In this document: in pieces, positions 31,819 to 40,948 of the stretch
Layout of the letters: every line of letters begins with the position of its first letter
How positions within the stretch are numbered: the stretch's first letter is position 1
Assembly (NCBI GenBank): GCA_012270485.1
Contig: JAAXIF010000028.1
Location: 62,001-126,000 of the forward strand
Direction: 5' to 3'
Length of the DNA stretch: 64,000 bases
Origin: Sphingobacteriales bacterium
GTDB taxonomy: Bacteria > Bacteroidota > Bacteroidia > Chitinophagales > Chitinophagaceae
Program-made: the position numbers and the translations under genes
The notes under the pieces: generated by a model
What the model saw: only the letters and a program-made list of their open reading frames with translations
What the model was told of the DNA's origin: nothing
The model's database searches: none

Positions 31819-32759
31819 TATCCGTTCCTGTAAATATATTCTAGCGCTCTATCCGCTTCTTTATCTAGTGGTCTATTCTCATACCAGTTACCAGTCTCCG
31901 CATCGAACTGTTTGCACATCTCTGCAATCTGATTTGCGGTGATCGGGTAACCTTTACTTACAGCATGACCAGCGATTGCGACCATGATCTGATACATCTT
32001 GTGATACCATCCTGTTCCTGTAATCGACCTGTACTCAACCGCAAGGTTCTTAGGAAAGAATGGACAGTCATGATAACTACTCCAACTGTAATCGGTGTTA
32101 TTTAGTTGATTCTTACGGTGTTCGATTACCGCCTTCTGCATCTCTGGTGGGAGTCTATCTAGGAAAGTGTTACCAGACTTAACTTCATACTTATGCTTGG
32201 CCATAAGTGAATCAGTGTTAATAGGATCGCCAGTATGACTAAAGTAAAAGTTATTTGCGTTAGGATAGTCCGCAGGAACGTAATACATTCGAGCGAGATC
32301 TTTAGTTTGTGGATCTCCGATTTCTCCAAGTTCTTGATTGAGTGCGTACCAGAAGTGTTTGATTCTATCTTGCGGTATAGATTCGTCAAGATCGAAAACA
32401 AGTCTGAACTTCGGTTGAGAAACACTCGAACTAGCTGTACTGTAACAAATAAAACTCCAACGACCAAACCTATCAACCAACTCATCTTTTATACCCCCTA
32501 CAGTGTTATCAGAAAATTCATAGTCATCAACATCAACAGCACACCAATTGCTCCAACAAGTAACAGATTTATTGCTACGTGTAGTACCTTCCTGAAACAT
32601 AGCAGGAGTAATAAGAGGACTAGAGTTTCTACCACCTTTCTCACCTTTTTGTTTTGATAGTCCACACAACAGATCATCGAACTGCTCCCATGTATCAACG
32701 GATACGGTTCGATGCGTTTTGTTGTCAAACTGATTTTTGAATATAGTTAACTGATACAT
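31818..32759 (-). CDS. Archaeo-eukaryotic-type primase/PrimPol-like protein
   Basis: A 313-residue protein from ATG 32759 (MYQLTIFKN). The longer TTG frame starting at 32795 runs through the promoter and is rejected. NWCAVDVDDYEFSD (about 76-89) gives the catalytic DxD, QPKFRLVFDLDESI (about 118) the second basic motif, and KDLARMYYVPADYPNANNFY the nucleotide-site strand. This is the layout of AEP/RepB-like primases, not the TOPRIM type of T4 gp61. It probably makes primers for gp43. The ATG lies only 7 bases from the -10 box. Confidence 0.72.
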   Translation of the reverse strand: MYQLTIFKNQFDNKTHRTVSVDTWEQFDDLLCGLSKQKGEKGGRNSSPLITPAMFQEGTTRSNKSVTCWSNWCAVDVDDYEFSDNTVGGIKDELVDRFGRWSFICYSTASSSVSQPKFRLVFDLDESIPQDRIKHFWYALNQELGEIGDPQTKDLARMYYVPADYPNANNFYFSHTGDPINTDSLMAKHKYEVKSGNTFLDRLPPEMQKAVIEHRKNQLNNTDYSWSSYHDCPFFPKNLAVEYRSITGTGWYHKMYQIMVAIAGHAVSKGYPITANQIAEMCKQFDAETGNWYENRPLDKEADRALEYIYRNG

Positions 32760-32766
32760 GAGGACT

Positions 32767-32795
32767 ATTATACCATTTTGGACAGGTAATGTCAA
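32767..32795 (-). promoter_or_regulatory. Early sigma70 promoter for the primase gene
   Basis: Minus strand TTGACA (32790-32795), 17 bp, TATAAT (32767-32772), perfect. Only seven bases separate the -10 from ATG 32759, so the message would be nearly leaderless. Confidence 0.86.
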
Positions 32796-33271
32796 CCCAA
32801 AAATTCATCTAGTGTTCCACTGTCTTCAGTGAAGTCTATGAAGTCAAAGTTATTCTTCCATTTATTATCTAGACTCTTGAAACTAACACTCATCTTGTCT
32901 CCTGTAAGGTGACGAGGAATCACGTACCAATCGTCTGTCGGAATATGATGCAACGCAAACCAGTCAATCGTATCTTCGGGATAACAGTACTTGATCTGAT
33001 TACCCTTGTTAGATGCCTTGGTTATTGTCGCCTGTTTATTGTTAGTTGACTTGATCTGAACACGTAGTGCTTTCTTGTTTGCAACTACCACTATGTCAAA
33101 GTCATCTGTCCCTACAGGGATGCATGGTTGGTGACCATACTCACAGAAACACTTAGCAATGAAGGCGACTTCTGCCCTTTCACCTTGTCCTGTTCTCCAA
33201 TGTGGGTTTCTCGCAAACGGATCATCTGGATGTAGATGTTCCTGTCTCTCATTATATTTTTCTATTGTCAC
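32792..33271 (-). CDS. PD-(D/E)XK endonuclease-like protein
   Basis: A 159-residue protein. I choose GTG 33271 because GTGA overlaps the polymerase stop and GGAGG lies ten bases upstream; the 33313 start lies inside gene 43. The core is [17 protein letters not shown], then [23 protein letters not shown] (about 58-80), giving E...D-x-D...Q-x-K, as in small PD-(D/E)XK homing/resolvase-like nucleases. It may resolve branched DNA or mobilise; no intron is seen. Confidence 0.7.
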   Translation of the reverse strand: MTIEKYNERQEHLHPDDPFARNPHWRTGQGERAEVAFIAKCFCEYGHQPCIPVGTDDFDIVVVANKKALRVQIKSTNNKQATITKASNKGNQIKYCYPEDTIDWFALHHIPTDDWYVIPRHLTGDKMSVSFKSLDNKWKNNFDFIDFTEDSGTLDEFLG

Positions 33272-35742
33272 CCGAAAAAATCCTCCAGTGATGCTTTGGG
33301 TTCGTCTTCCCATCCGACCGCATCCAAGATTGGACGGAGCGGATCTAGGAAAGTTTTTTCAAACATTTTGTTGTAGTCCACCGACACATGCAGATCCAGT
33401 TCCTTGGGTAGGTTGAGTGGATACGAGATCACGTTCTCGTTCAGACGGTTAGGCATCTTCAGATAGACGAACTTTACCTTCGATCCGTTCTTGATCAGTT
33501 CGTACCTTTTATTGAGTCCATGATTCCATACCGCATCATTGTACATCAACGCACCACGCACGTGGATCGGTGTACCTTTTGCGTAGACGTGACGATCATC
33601 TTTCCACTTGACAATGTCGGATACTCCACGTGGGAACGAGATGTCTTCGGGCGGTAGTGACTTGAACTCCGTCTTGAAGTCAGAGATAAACTGTTGAGTG
33701 TCAGACTCAGTTCCTTCCACAATCACACGGAAGATATCCTTGAACTTCTCACGCACGACCTGTGGTGTCGATGACTTGACTGCCTCGATACCCATCATCT
33801 TGAGTTTGGGAGTCTTGTACTGGACACCCTCATTGTTGTGTACATTTAGAATGTATCGTTTCTTCGCAACCCAGATACCACGATCCGCAATCACCTCACG
33901 TTCCATCACCATGCGATTCTCATACGCATTCGTGATCTGCGCCAGTTCTGCATACGACTTCTCCAGAACTTTCTCGAAGTGTTCGTGACAGATCTTGTCT
34001 AGGAACTTGACTGGATCTTTGGGTTTGAACTGGTCAACCAGATCACCCATCTTGATATAGACAGAGTCGGTATCCATTGCAATCACATAGTCTTTGTCGG
34101 TCTTGAGAAGTTTCTGCATCTCATCGTTGACCGCACGTTCCGCCCACTTGATAGACAACTGACCAGCGAGAGTGATCGACTCCGCAACACGTTGATCAAA
34201 GTATCGGAACCATCGATTACCCAACGCACCATACAGAGAGTTCATCAAGATCTTGATCGACATCTGTTGATTGTCTAGTTGAGAAATCTTGTTACTGAGT
34301 TCTTTGGATGGGTTTCGTTCGTACTCTTGTTTCGCATCCAACATTTGTTTCTTGATAACCTTCCTCTCATCGAAGTACAACTTAATGATCGAGGGGACAA
34401 TACCAGTCTTCTCTTTAGAGAACTTAGAACCAGTCGGTGCGAGAGTGTAGAGTCCATCGAATAATTTTACCTCACGGTTTAGAAATTTGTCTACAGACAC
34501 ATCGTTGACGAATCCATCCAGAACTGTTTCGGGTGACATGTTGTACTGGACAATGATGTTCGGATACAGAGATGCAAGGTCAAACGATGTAACCCAATCA
34601 TGTGATCCGACTTCTGGTTCTTTCACGTAACCACCCATGAAGTCAGACTTAGGACGTTCGACCTTTGGTGGACATGCAATCATCTTCTGGTTCAGTAGTC
34701 GGTAGATGATACTATCCCAGATGTTGGTAGTACCAAGTGCATCGATATAGTTCACACCACCACGATACGCCATCGACATACACAGTTCGATCAGTCCGAG
34801 TTTCTCGTCCAGTTTGTCCACGAGTTCCACGTCCTTGATGTTGTAGTCAATGAACTTCTGGAAGTCTTCTTTGTATAGTGTGTGCAACGAACCGTGTTCT
34901 TCATACGAGAGTTTGCGTTCACCCAGAACCACGTGTGCGATATGATCCAGTCGGTAAGACTCTTGTCTCCCCCACGTATTGAGTGTGAACTTCTTGAAGA
35001 TCTCAAGATAGTCGATCTGTTCTACACCTGTGATGTTGTAGATCTGAGATGTCATACCCTCATCGAATACTTTACTCTCACTGATCAGTCCCCACGGTGA
35101 GAACTTCTTCGCCTCATCAAACCCAACGAGTTTACTCATGCGGTTGATCAGATAGGGTAAGTCAAAGGTGCGACTGTTCCAACCAGTAATAATGTCGGGA
35201 CAATGATCCTTCCACCATTCTAGGAAGTTGGTCATCAATGTCAGTTCATCCTTACACACACGATACAGAACATTCTCGCCTGCATCGTAAGACTGCATAC
35301 CCCACACATGATACTCATCCGTACCACGTTGTTTCATAGTGATCGAGATTACTGGATGGTCTGCCTTGGATGGTTCGGGGAATCCGTCATCTGACTCGAC
35401 CTCAATATCGATAGTCCAGATCGAGACCTGACTCGCATCGAACGGAATCACGCCAGGAAATTTGTCTGCGATATACTGTGTAACATAGTTGGTGGTTCCG
35501 AAGATCTTGAAGTTCTCAACACCATCGTACCTCTTCGCAAAGTCACCCGCCTCCTTCATGTTACCAAAGGTGATGGGTTCTACGTTTGTACCATCCAGAC
35601 CAGTCCACCGTGTCTCGTTCTTGTTAGACGGAACATAGAGTGTCGGTTTGAATGGGATCTTTGTTTTCACGCGAAGTCCATCTTTGACTCCACGATATAA
35701 TAAGTTGTTACCGTAACGGGCAACGGAAGTATAAAACTCCAT
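33268..35742 (-). CDS. 43: DNA polymerase gp43 (family B)
   Basis: An 824-residue replicative polymerase. The 3'-5' exonuclease has D112-I-E114, [12 protein letters not shown] (187-198) and [10 protein letters not shown] (300-309). Polymerase motif A is DLASLYPNI (388-396), motif B is [13 protein letters not shown] (497-509) and motif C is DTDS (557-560). [10 protein letters not shown] and the C-terminal clamp-binding tail (LEDFFG) complete the T4 type. The promoter at 35768-35796 precedes it. Confidence 0.97.
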   Translation of the reverse strand: MEFYTSVARYGNNLLYRGVKDGLRVKTKIPFKPTLYVPSNKNETRWTGLDGTNVEPITFGNMKEAGDFAKRYDGVENFKIFGTTNYVTQYIADKFPGVIPFDASQVSIWTIDIEVESDDGFPEPSKADHPVISITMKQRGTDEYHVWGMQSYDAGENVLYRVCKDELTLMTNFLEWWKDHCPDIITGWNSRTFDLPYLINRMSKLVGFDEAKKFSPWGLISESKVFDEGMTSQIYNITGVEQIDYLEIFKKFTLNTWGRQESYRLDHIAHVVLGERKLSYEEHGSLHTLYKEDFQKFIDYNIKDVELVDKLDEKLGLIELCMSMAYRGGVNYIDALGTTNIWDSIIYRLLNQKMIACPPKVERPKSDFMGGYVKEPEVGSHDWVTSFDLASLYPNIIVQYNMSPETVLDGFVNDVSVDKFLNREVKLFDGLYTLAPTGSKFSKEKTGIVPSIIKLYFDERKVIKKQMLDAKQEYERNPSKELSNKISQLDNQQMSIKILMNSLYGALGNRWFRYFDQRVAESITLAGQLSIKWAERAVNDEMQKLLKTDKDYVIAMDTDSVYIKMGDLVDQFKPKDPVKFLDKICHEHFEKVLEKSYAELAQITNAYENRMVMEREVIADRGIWVAKKRYILNVHNNEGVQYKTPKLKMMGIEAVKSSTPQVVREKFKDIFRVIVEGTESDTQQFISDFKTEFKSLPPEDISFPRGVSDIVKWKDDRHVYAKGTPIHVRGALMYNDAVWNHGLNKRYELIKNGSKVKFVYLKMPNRLNENVISYPLNLPKELDLHVSVDYNKMFEKTFLDPLRPILDAVGWEDEPKASLEDFFG

Positions 35743-35767
35743 GCGGTCTCCTCATAATCTAGATGGC

Positions 35768-35796
35768 ATTATACCACAGGGGGCGCAGAATGTCAA
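35768..35796 (-). promoter_or_regulatory. Early sigma70 promoter for gene 43
   Basis: Minus strand TTGACA (35791-35796), 17 bp, TATAAT (35768-35773), followed by GAGGAG and ATG 35742. A short leader of about 20 bases contains the ribosome site. Confidence 0.87.
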
Positions 35797-36647
35797 TCAA
35801 TTACTTTGAATTGTTTGTGACGTGTCCAAGGTTGATCGATGTATATTTGTTGGTACTCTCGATGGTCTTGTGTCACCTTGAGATCTTTCTTGATCATTTG
35901 AGTGGTAGGTACAGGTAACCAAAAGTCTTTAGGATATTCTGGATACGTATCTGTACAGTAAGTATTGTATGCAGCTTTCATTTCTTCTTCGGTTTTACCA
36001 AAACACAAAGTCGAACAATCGCCCCAAGGATGTACGAACGTAGACTCAAAGTGTTTCCAGTCTTTGTGTTTTCTGCGGTGCATTGTTAGATAAGTTTTGA
36101 ACAACCGTTCTAGAACTCCATAAGGGCCACAGTTGATCGGGAATGTTTCTGGTTTTGCTTTGGTCAACATGTCATATCCAAAATGTGCCATGTGACGATT
36201 GAAAGAATACATACCCATGAACAGTCCTATGTTTGCATAGTCAATGTTTCTGTTCTTGACTATGTCGATAAGATATCGGAAAACATTTTCATGTTCTGGA
36301 ATCAAGTATGTGTCGTGTTCAGTAACCCAGAACCTCTCTTGTGTCTCCTTTCGCAAACGCATAAGTTCCCAGTGTGAACACATGCCTGCACGTTCGGTAG
36401 GTGAGTGAGGTTTTTCGTCCTTGTGTCTAATGTGTCCCTTCACCAAATCATATTTCATCAACGACTGTTTCCAGTTGTATCTGGATTCGTGTTCTTCAAA
36501 ATCTTCGTGGTAGGGAGTGATCGCATCGAACGGAATGATCTCTATGATATCATTGACACGTTCAAATGATTTTTTAGAAAGTTCGTGATACTCCAACGAA
36601 ACTGGATTATCGGGTATCACAATCTGATAGACTTTAACTTTTTCCAT
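35793..36647 (-). CDS. Glycosyltransferase-like protein (GT25-like pattern)
   Basis: A 284-residue protein. HSPTERAGMCSHWELMRLRK (about 82-101) and RFWVTEHDTYLI (about 105-116) resemble the GT25/LgtB 'GE.GC..SH...W' and 'EDD' nucleotide-sugar motifs, with EHD in the acidic site. The C-terminal half has FVHPWGDCSTLCFG. Likely a sugar transferase acting on a surface or virion glycan; assignment by pattern only. It ends at the -35 region of the gene 43 promoter. Confidence 0.62.
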   Translation of the reverse strand: MEKVKVYQIVIPDNPVSLEYHELSKKSFERVNDIIEIIPFDAITPYHEDFEEHESRYNWKQSLMKYDLVKGHIRHKDEKPHSPTERAGMCSHWELMRLRKETQERFWVTEHDTYLIPEHENVFRYLIDIVKNRNIDYANIGLFMGMYSFNRHMAHFGYDMLTKAKPETFPINCGPYGVLERLFKTYLTMHRRKHKDWKHFESTFVHPWGDCSTLCFGKTEEEMKAAYNTYCTDTYPEYPKDFWLPVPTTQMIKKDLKVTQDHREYQQIYIDQPWTRHKQFKVID

Positions 36648-36670
36648 AACAATTATATATCCAAAGGGTA

Positions 36671-36695
36671 GAGGGTGAGGAATGACCTCACCCTC
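36671..36695 (-). terminator. Strong hairpin after the 37-residue membrane peptide gene
   Basis: A perfect 10-bp inverted repeat GAGGGTGAGG/CCTCACCCTC with a five-base loop lies 6 bp after the 36702 stop. No T run follows on the minus strand, so it may be an RNA-stabilising or processing hairpin rather than a full intrinsic terminator. Confidence 0.6.
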
Positions 36696-36701
36696 CGAAT
36701 A

Positions 36702-36815
36702 TCATACGAGTGGTGCTAAACAGAGAACTGTTATAACGAAACTTGTTACGAATACAAGTGTTTCAAACAACCAATCGTATGAGGAACGTAATGAACGCTC
36801 TTTAAGTTTTTGCAT
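36702..36815 (-). CDS. Small single-span membrane peptide
   Basis: A 37-residue ORF from ATG 36815 with GAGGTG five bases upstream, starting MQKLKERSLRSSYDWLFE and continuing as one hydrophobic helix (TLVFVTSFVITVLCLAPLV). It lies between hsp20 and a strong hairpin and would share the hsp20 late transcript. Function unknown. Confidence 0.6.
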   Translation of the reverse strand: MQKLKERSLRSSYDWLFETLVFVTSFVITVLCLAPLV

Positions 36816-36832
36816 AATTTCACCTCGAAAAA

Positions 36833-37252
36833 TTAACCTATGTTTATTTTACGAGGACGCTTCTCTTCTGGTAACACTACCTTTAAATTAATTACAAGAA
36901 TACCGTTATTATAAGAAGCTCCGTCTACTTCGACATATTCACTCAAGCGGAAAGTACGCCTGAACTTCTTGGTAGAGATCCCCTTGTGAAGATATTCAGA
37001 TTCTTCCTCAAGAGGTTTTGCCTCACCGCTGACGGACAGCGTTCTTTCTTTCTGCTCTATATCCAGATCGGATTCCTCGAACCCAGCAAGTGCGAGTTCA
37101 ATTGAGTACTCTGTTGGACTCTTCTTAACAATGTTGTGAGGTGGATAATTATCCTTGGCATGCCTCGCTACAAAGTCAAGTTCATCTAGTAGATGGTCGA
37201 ATCCCACAAAAGACGCTCGTGGAAATAGTTGTGATGCTTTAAGATTAGTCAT
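36833..37252 (-). CDS. hsp20: Hsp20 family small heat-shock chaperone
   Basis: A 139-residue alpha-crystallin-type chaperone from ATG 37252 (MTNLKASQLFPR), chosen for AAGGAG eight bases upstream. The domain begins YPPHNIVKKSPTEYSIELAL, with ERTLSVSGEAKP, FRRTFRLSEYVEVDGASYNN and GILVINLKVVLPEEKRP. It binds unfolding proteins without ATP. Hsp20 genes are common in marine T4-like phages and may aid head assembly. The late promoter at 37316 supports late expression. Confidence 0.95.
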   Translation of the reverse strand: MTNLKASQLFPRASFVGFDHLLDELDFVARHAKDNYPPHNIVKKSPTEYSIELALAGFEESDLDIEQKERTLSVSGEAKPLEEESEYLHKGISTKKFRRTFRLSEYVEVDGASYNNGILVINLKVVLPEEKRPRKINIG

Positions 37253-37315
37253 AATTTTTTCTCCTTTTAAAAAGCAAGTTAATTGAATACCCGACCTATT
37301 CGGCATATTCGACTG

Positions 37316-37323
37316 TATTTATA
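37316..37323 (-). promoter_or_regulatory. T4-type late promoter for hsp20
   Basis: Minus-strand TATAAATA 64 bp before ATG 37252, in the gap after the oxygenase-like gene. Confidence 0.68.
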
Positions 37324-37334
37324 CATTTCTTAAT

Positions 37335-37868
37335 TTAGAAATATATAGATGGATCTGGATCTCCCTCGACTCCAAAACTAAATGTTACCCGACTTATTTC
37401 GGGAACAACTTGGTGATGAGTACCGCGAGGTATCCAGACGTAATCGCCAGGCTTGAAGTCAAAGAATTCGTTATTGTTAACTCCTTCTACTTTTAACTTC
37501 AAGGTGGAGATCGCTTGAACCAAGAACACGTCCATGCGGTCTTTGTGCCACGGATAACTATCTGAGTTATATCCGAATCCACTAAACGCAATGTTCGTGA
37601 TCTTGTTTCCATGTAATGCAAACACGTCTTGCATCTCTGCTTCGATCATCTTTGCAAACATTGGTGCGGATGGTCTGGTATGGAAACAATTCAGACCTAT
37701 CCGCATTTTACTTGTATTCGTATCACAATGTTCTTTTGGGTGAGTATCTAACATACTCATGTATTGATTCCAATCGTAATCAAACATACCTTGTGGAAGT
37801 TTTCCGCGAAACGGTTTCTTCTCTGCTATGTAATCTTCCTTGTCATCAAATATATGAAAAAAGTCCAT
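37335..37868 (-). CDS. 2OG-Fe(II) oxygenase/cupin-like protein
   Basis: A 177-residue protein from ATG 37868, overlapping the regA stop (TGATG); a GTG three bases earlier is the alternative. SYPWHKDRMDVFLVQ (about 109-123) gives H-x-D and DYVWIPRGTHHQV (about 142-154) the distal His, followed by SRVTFSFG with the Arg. This fits a JmjC/2OG-type double-stranded beta helix with an intact facial triad. Substrate unknown. Confidence 0.72.
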   Translation of the reverse strand: MDFFHIFDDKEDYIAEKKPFRGKLPQGMFDYDWNQYMSMLDTHPKEHCDTNTSKMRIGLNCFHTRPSAPMFAKMIEAEMQDVFALHGNKITNIAFSGFGYNSDSYPWHKDRMDVFLVQAISTLKLKVEGVNNNEFFDFKPGDYVWIPRGTHHQVVPEISRVTFSFGVEGDPDPSIYF

Positions 37869-38278
37869 CACTTATTACCTATGTTGTACTTGGGACAAAG
37901 TTCCCAGTCATCTTTCTCCTTGAATCCTATAATTTTAATCTGTCTCATTGGCGCACAGTCTTGTGCAACTTCTGGATTCTGTATTTCTACGAGTCCCCAG
38001 TCTGCCAATAGAGTTGCGATTGTATTACGTCTTTGAATGTCCGACAGTTCTAAATTAGATTTCTTACCGTCCAACATAAACAATTCTTTGAAATGTACTA
38101 TGAAGTACCTACCTTGTTTGTGCAATATATGACACGACTGAAATAATTTATTTTCCTTGCGACTCGCGACTCCAATCCTTGTAAGTGTCTCACGCACTTT
38201 TAAGAAATCATCGGGTTCCGTCAAGGTGACCTCTAACATTTTAGAGACATTCCATTCTACGATATTATTTTCTTCCAC
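37868..38278 (-). CDS. regA: RegA translational repressor
   Basis: A 136-residue protein matching T4 RegA along its length: DFLKVRETLTRIGVASRKEN, FQSCHILHKQGRYFIVHFKE, RRNTIATLLADWGLVEI and the C-terminal WELCPKYNIGNK. RegA binds early mRNAs at the start codon region and blocks translation. The GTG at 38278 adds 13 residues before MLEVTL (ATG 38239), where T4 RegA begins; which start is used is uncertain. Order 44-62-regA is T4-like. Confidence 0.95.
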   Translation of the reverse strand: MEENNIVEWNVSKMLEVTLTEPDDFLKVRETLTRIGVASRKENKLFQSCHILHKQGRYFIVHFKELFMLDGKKSNLELSDIQRRNTIATLLADWGLVEIQNPEVAQDCAPMRQIKIIGFKEKDDWELCPKYNIGNK

Positions 38279-38642
38279 CTTTGTTCACCTTATTTTTTAT
38301 TATGTTAAGTTGATCTGTGGATAAGAGAGGTAGGATTTGAATGGCCTTTTCATTACTATATCCATAATACTCTTTTATCACATCAACACTGTTATCAGTT
38401 TCGGGTTTTACCCATTTAGAGAAACGCTTCCGCTTCCTAACTATATTTAGTAAAAACTGAAATTGTAACTTACTGTCAAGGTGATGATACCTGTTCATTT
38501 CGTTTGCCATATAAACGGTATCGGGAAAGTAAGATAGACTACGGTTGACCATGAATGGAACATACTTCTTCTCCATATCTGGATCAACCATCACGTCCTT
38601 CTTACCAAAGGTGATTTCATTTACAAACTGAAAGGGATTCAT
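38265..38642 (-). CDS. 62: Clamp-loader small subunit gp62
   Basis: A 125-residue protein. ATG 38642 overlaps the deaminase stop as ATGA and is preferred over the 38666 start. MVNRSLSYFPDTVYMANEMN and LQFQFLLNIVRKRKRFSKW match the gp62 family. It is shorter than T4 gp62 (187 residues). With gp44 it loads the gp45 clamp. Located between gp44 and regA as in T4, with deaminase genes inserted. Confidence 0.88.
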   Translation of the reverse strand: MNPFQFVNEITFGKKDVMVDPDMEKKYVPFMVNRSLSYFPDTVYMANEMNRYHHLDSKLQFQFLLNIVRKRKRFSKWVKPETDNSVDVIKEYYGYSNEKAIQILPLLSTDQLNIIKNKVNKGGRK

Positions 38643-39088
38643 ATCTGTTGAGTCTCCATGCCACATTTTGCTAAGAACTTTAACCCTTCATCTGTTCTTA
38701 GGTGTGGTGATCTCCAGTATACTTTCTTGATACCAGATTGATAAATTAGTTTCGCACAATCCAAACACGGTGCGGTCGTAGTGTATAGATCTGCATTATA
38801 ACACGATTCACTAGATTTTGCAACCTTGGCGATTGCATTTGTTTCCGCATGTAATACTTCGGGTTTGGTTGTCTTGGGTAGTTTAGGCCCAGTCTTGAAG
38901 TTGTATCCTTTGGGATAAATGATTTCCTCACACTCATTCATCCAACCAGAAGGCATACCGTTATATCCAATAGAAATGATACGGTTGTCTTTAACGATAA
39001 CCGCACCAACCTTTAATCTTTCTGCGTATGAGAGTTTCGCAAAAGTTTCTGCGGTCTCCATGAACGCGAGTTCCCACTTAGTTACCAT
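38639..39088 (-). CDS. cd: dCMP deaminase
   Basis: A 149-residue zinc enzyme converting dCMP to dUMP for ThyX. The zinc site is LHAETNAIAKV (H-A-E) and APCLDCAKLI (P-C-x-x-C). RISIGYNGMP-type region IISIGYNGMPSGW and the insertion around CEEIIYPKGYNF are typical of phage dCMP deaminases. Inserted between the clamp-loader genes. Confidence 0.94.
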   Translation of the reverse strand: MVTKWELAFMETAETFAKLSYAERLKVGAVIVKDNRIISIGYNGMPSGWMNECEEIIYPKGYNFKTGPKLPKTTKPEVLHAETNAIAKVAKSSESCYNADLYTTTAPCLDCAKLIYQSGIKKVYWRSPHLRTDEGLKFLAKCGMETQQI

Positions 39089-39240
39089 TGATGTATCACT
39101 CCACTAATAATAAAGAAACAAGTTACAAAATTGACTAGGACAATAACTGATCGTATGATCGCAATGATGTCTGCCTCACGATCAGTCGTTCCCTCTTTCT
39201 CTCCAAGGGATTTTGCCCATAGTCTCCAGTATTTTCTCAT
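39082..39240 (-). CDS. Small single-span membrane protein
   Basis: A 52-residue ORF, ATG 39240 overlapping the upstream stop as ATGA and ending 7 bp inside the deaminase gene. It starts MRKYWRLWAKSLGEKEG and ends with a hydrophobic span (RSVIVLVNFVTCFFIISG). The overlaps on both sides support that it is translated. Function unknown. Confidence 0.72.
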   Translation of the reverse strand: MRKYWRLWAKSLGEKEGTTDREADIIAIIRSVIVLVNFVTCFFIISGVIHQW

Positions 39241-39458
39241 TTAAACAACGTAAGTTGCATCCCTTGTTCATATGAATGTGCGAGTTTAGTTTGCCAGTTA
39301 TCGCAACGATCCAACTCATGTTTTGAGATATTATATCTATACTTTGGATCCCAACCCTCTTCGATCTCACCAGAAGTGATTGCTTGTTCCAGTGAAGAGT
39401 AAACACCAGCGATGTACTCTTCCTTCTCCCTAACCATTTTTACAACATACATGTCCAT
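39237..39458 (-). CDS. Small hypothetical protein after gene 44
   Basis: A 73-residue acidic protein from ATG 39458, which overlaps the gp44 stop (TAATG). It begins MDMYVVKMVREKEEYIAGVY and contains EIEEGWDPKYRYNISKHEL. No family recognised. It ends coupled to the next gene. Confidence 0.72.
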   Translation of the reverse strand: MDMYVVKMVREKEEYIAGVYSSLEQAITSGEIEEGWDPKYRYNISKHELDRCDNWQTKLAHSYEQGMQLTLFK

Positions 39459-40396
39459 TATATGTACTCCACATTTGCCATGCATTCTGTGAGACACGCA
39501 ACCATGTTTAGTTCGTGATCTGCCACAAATGCATTCTTGTATTGATAATCAGCGAGGATCAGAACTAACTGCGGAATCGAGTTAGGTGATACCTTGCCCT
39601 CCATTGAATCGTATATACCACGATAGATACTAGCGGGTTCTAGGTCGATATTATTGACAACCCATCTACGCATCTTCTTGAAGTCTTTGGTCTTTAATGA
39701 TTGAAAAAGGTCATTATAGTTACCATTACTATCACTAATGAGTGCTCCAGTACTCAAAGTGCCACCGATAGAATGACGTTGTGCCTCGTTGAGGACACGT
39801 CTCCAGTCGGGGGCATATCGCATGATCAGTTCTGCGACAACTTCGTTGGTGAATGTCACACCCTCTTCAGCAAGGATGTTGGACAAACGTCCCATGAACT
39901 GACTACACAAATCTGCAAGAACTTTCTTAGAGTTGGTGAACTCGTATACACTGCATCGTGAGTGTAGTGGTTCGATAACCTTGTTCTTGAAATTACAGGT
40001 AAGAATAAACCGACAGTTGTCAGAGAACTCTTCTATGAATCCACGCAACGCTGGTTGCGTTGACTGAGGATTAAGGTAGTCCGCCTCATCCAGAATTACG
40101 ACTTTGTAGCCGCCTGAGAGAGAGATGGATGAGGCGAACTGTTTGATCTTACCACGTAGAGTATCAATGTTACCGTCTTCCGATCCATTGATCACAATGT
40201 GGTCTAAACCTAATTCGTTACATATCGCACGTGCGACAGTGGTCTTACCAGTACCAGCAGTACCAGTGAACATCATGTTGGGGATCTCCCCATTGTCTAC
40301 GATGTTTTGAAATGTTTTCTTGAGATCTGACGATAGGATAGTGTCAGAGATTTTGGTAGGTCGATACTTCTCAACCCATAGGAAGTCTGTAGACAT
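39458..40396 (-). CDS. 44: Clamp-loader large subunit gp44 (AAA+)
   Basis: A 312-residue AAA+ ATPase from ATG 40396 (MSTDFLWVEKYRPTK), which has GGAG six bases upstream. Walker A is GTAGTGKT (45-52), Walker B VVILDEADYL (about 100-109), and the arginine-finger motif HSRCSVYEF (SRC) is present. With gp62 it opens and loads the gp45 clamp. Confidence 0.96.
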   Translation of the reverse strand: MSTDFLWVEKYRPTKISDTILSSDLKKTFQNIVDNGEIPNMMFTGTAGTGKTTVARAICNELGLDHIVINGSEDGNIDTLRGKIKQFASSISLSGGYKVVILDEADYLNPQSTQPALRGFIEEFSDNCRFILTCNFKNKVIEPLHSRCSVYEFTNSKKVLADLCSQFMGRLSNILAEEGVTFTNEVVAELIMRYAPDWRRVLNEAQRHSIGGTLSTGALISDSNGNYNDLFQSLKTKDFKKMRRWVVNNIDLEPASIYRGIYDSMEGKVSPNSIPQLVLILADYQYKNAFVADHELNMVACLTECMANVEYI

Positions 40397-40422
40397 TCGG
40401 TTCTCCATGATATAAAAATTAT

Positions 40423-40451
40423 ATTATACAACAATCTGTATAAGAAGTCAA
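40423..40451 (-). promoter_or_regulatory. Early sigma70 promoter for gene 44
   Basis: Minus strand TTGACT (40446-40451), 17 bp, TATAAT (40423-40428), 26 bp before ATG 40396. One mismatch in -35. Confidence 0.82.
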
Positions 40452-40509
40452 GGGGTTCTTCGACTTTGTCTTTAAGGACTTCACCCATTGCCCTTTGCCG
40501 ATCAAGATT

Positions 40510-40746
40510 CTATTTCAGTAATTCAATGATCTGTGCTTTGGTTGACCTTGCGGTTACCTTGACACCTTGGTGTTTTGCAACATCCAAGAGTTGTGCTTTG
40601 GTGAGACCACTGTAGTCTTCGGTAGGTGTTTCATCACTAACTGCATCGTTAATTATCTCTGCCGTACTAGGTGCTTCACCTAGATACTTTGATGCAAGAA
40701 AGTAAGTAACAACACCACCGACAATGACTAAAAGTACAATGTCCAT
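40510..40746 (-). CDS. Membrane-anchored HeH/SAP-like protein
   Basis: A 78-residue protein: N-terminal membrane span (about 3-20, IVLLVIVGGVVTYFLASKYL), an acidic linker, and a C-terminal SAP/HeH-like helix pair (GLTKAQLLDVAKHQGVKVTA, then STKAQIIELLK) related to the repeats in 4567-4992. It could tether nucleic acid or protein to the membrane. Function unknown. Confidence 0.68.
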   Translation of the reverse strand: MDIVLLVIVGGVVTYFLASKYLGEAPSTAEIINDAVSDETPTEDYSGLTKAQLLDVAKHQGVKVTARSTKAQIIELLK

Positions 40747-40749
40747 AAT

Positions 40750-40947
40750 CTACTCCTCTACTTCTGATTCAGTAGACTGTGCAGCCTCTACCATGTTAAT
40801 AACTTGTACCGCTTGGTCTCTTAGTTGTCCGATGGTGGTGAGTTCTTCACCTTTAAAACCACCTCTCTGCACAACAGTATCAATTACTGCAACTGTTGAC
40901 CGAGCGACACGGTTTGATAAATCATTCAATTGTTCTTGATCTGACAT
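40750..40947 (-). CDS. Small helical protein between the clamp and gp44 genes
   Basis: A 65-residue protein from ATG 40947, with GGAG six bases upstream; the earlier start overlaps gene 45. It is helical and acidic (MSDQEQLNDLSNRVARSTVA). It lies one base after the gp45 stop. No family recognised. Confidence 0.7.
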   Translation of the reverse strand: MSDQEQLNDLSNRVARSTVAVIDTVVQRGGFKGEELTTIGQLRDQAVQVINMVEAAQSTESEVEE

Positions 40948-40948
40948 T

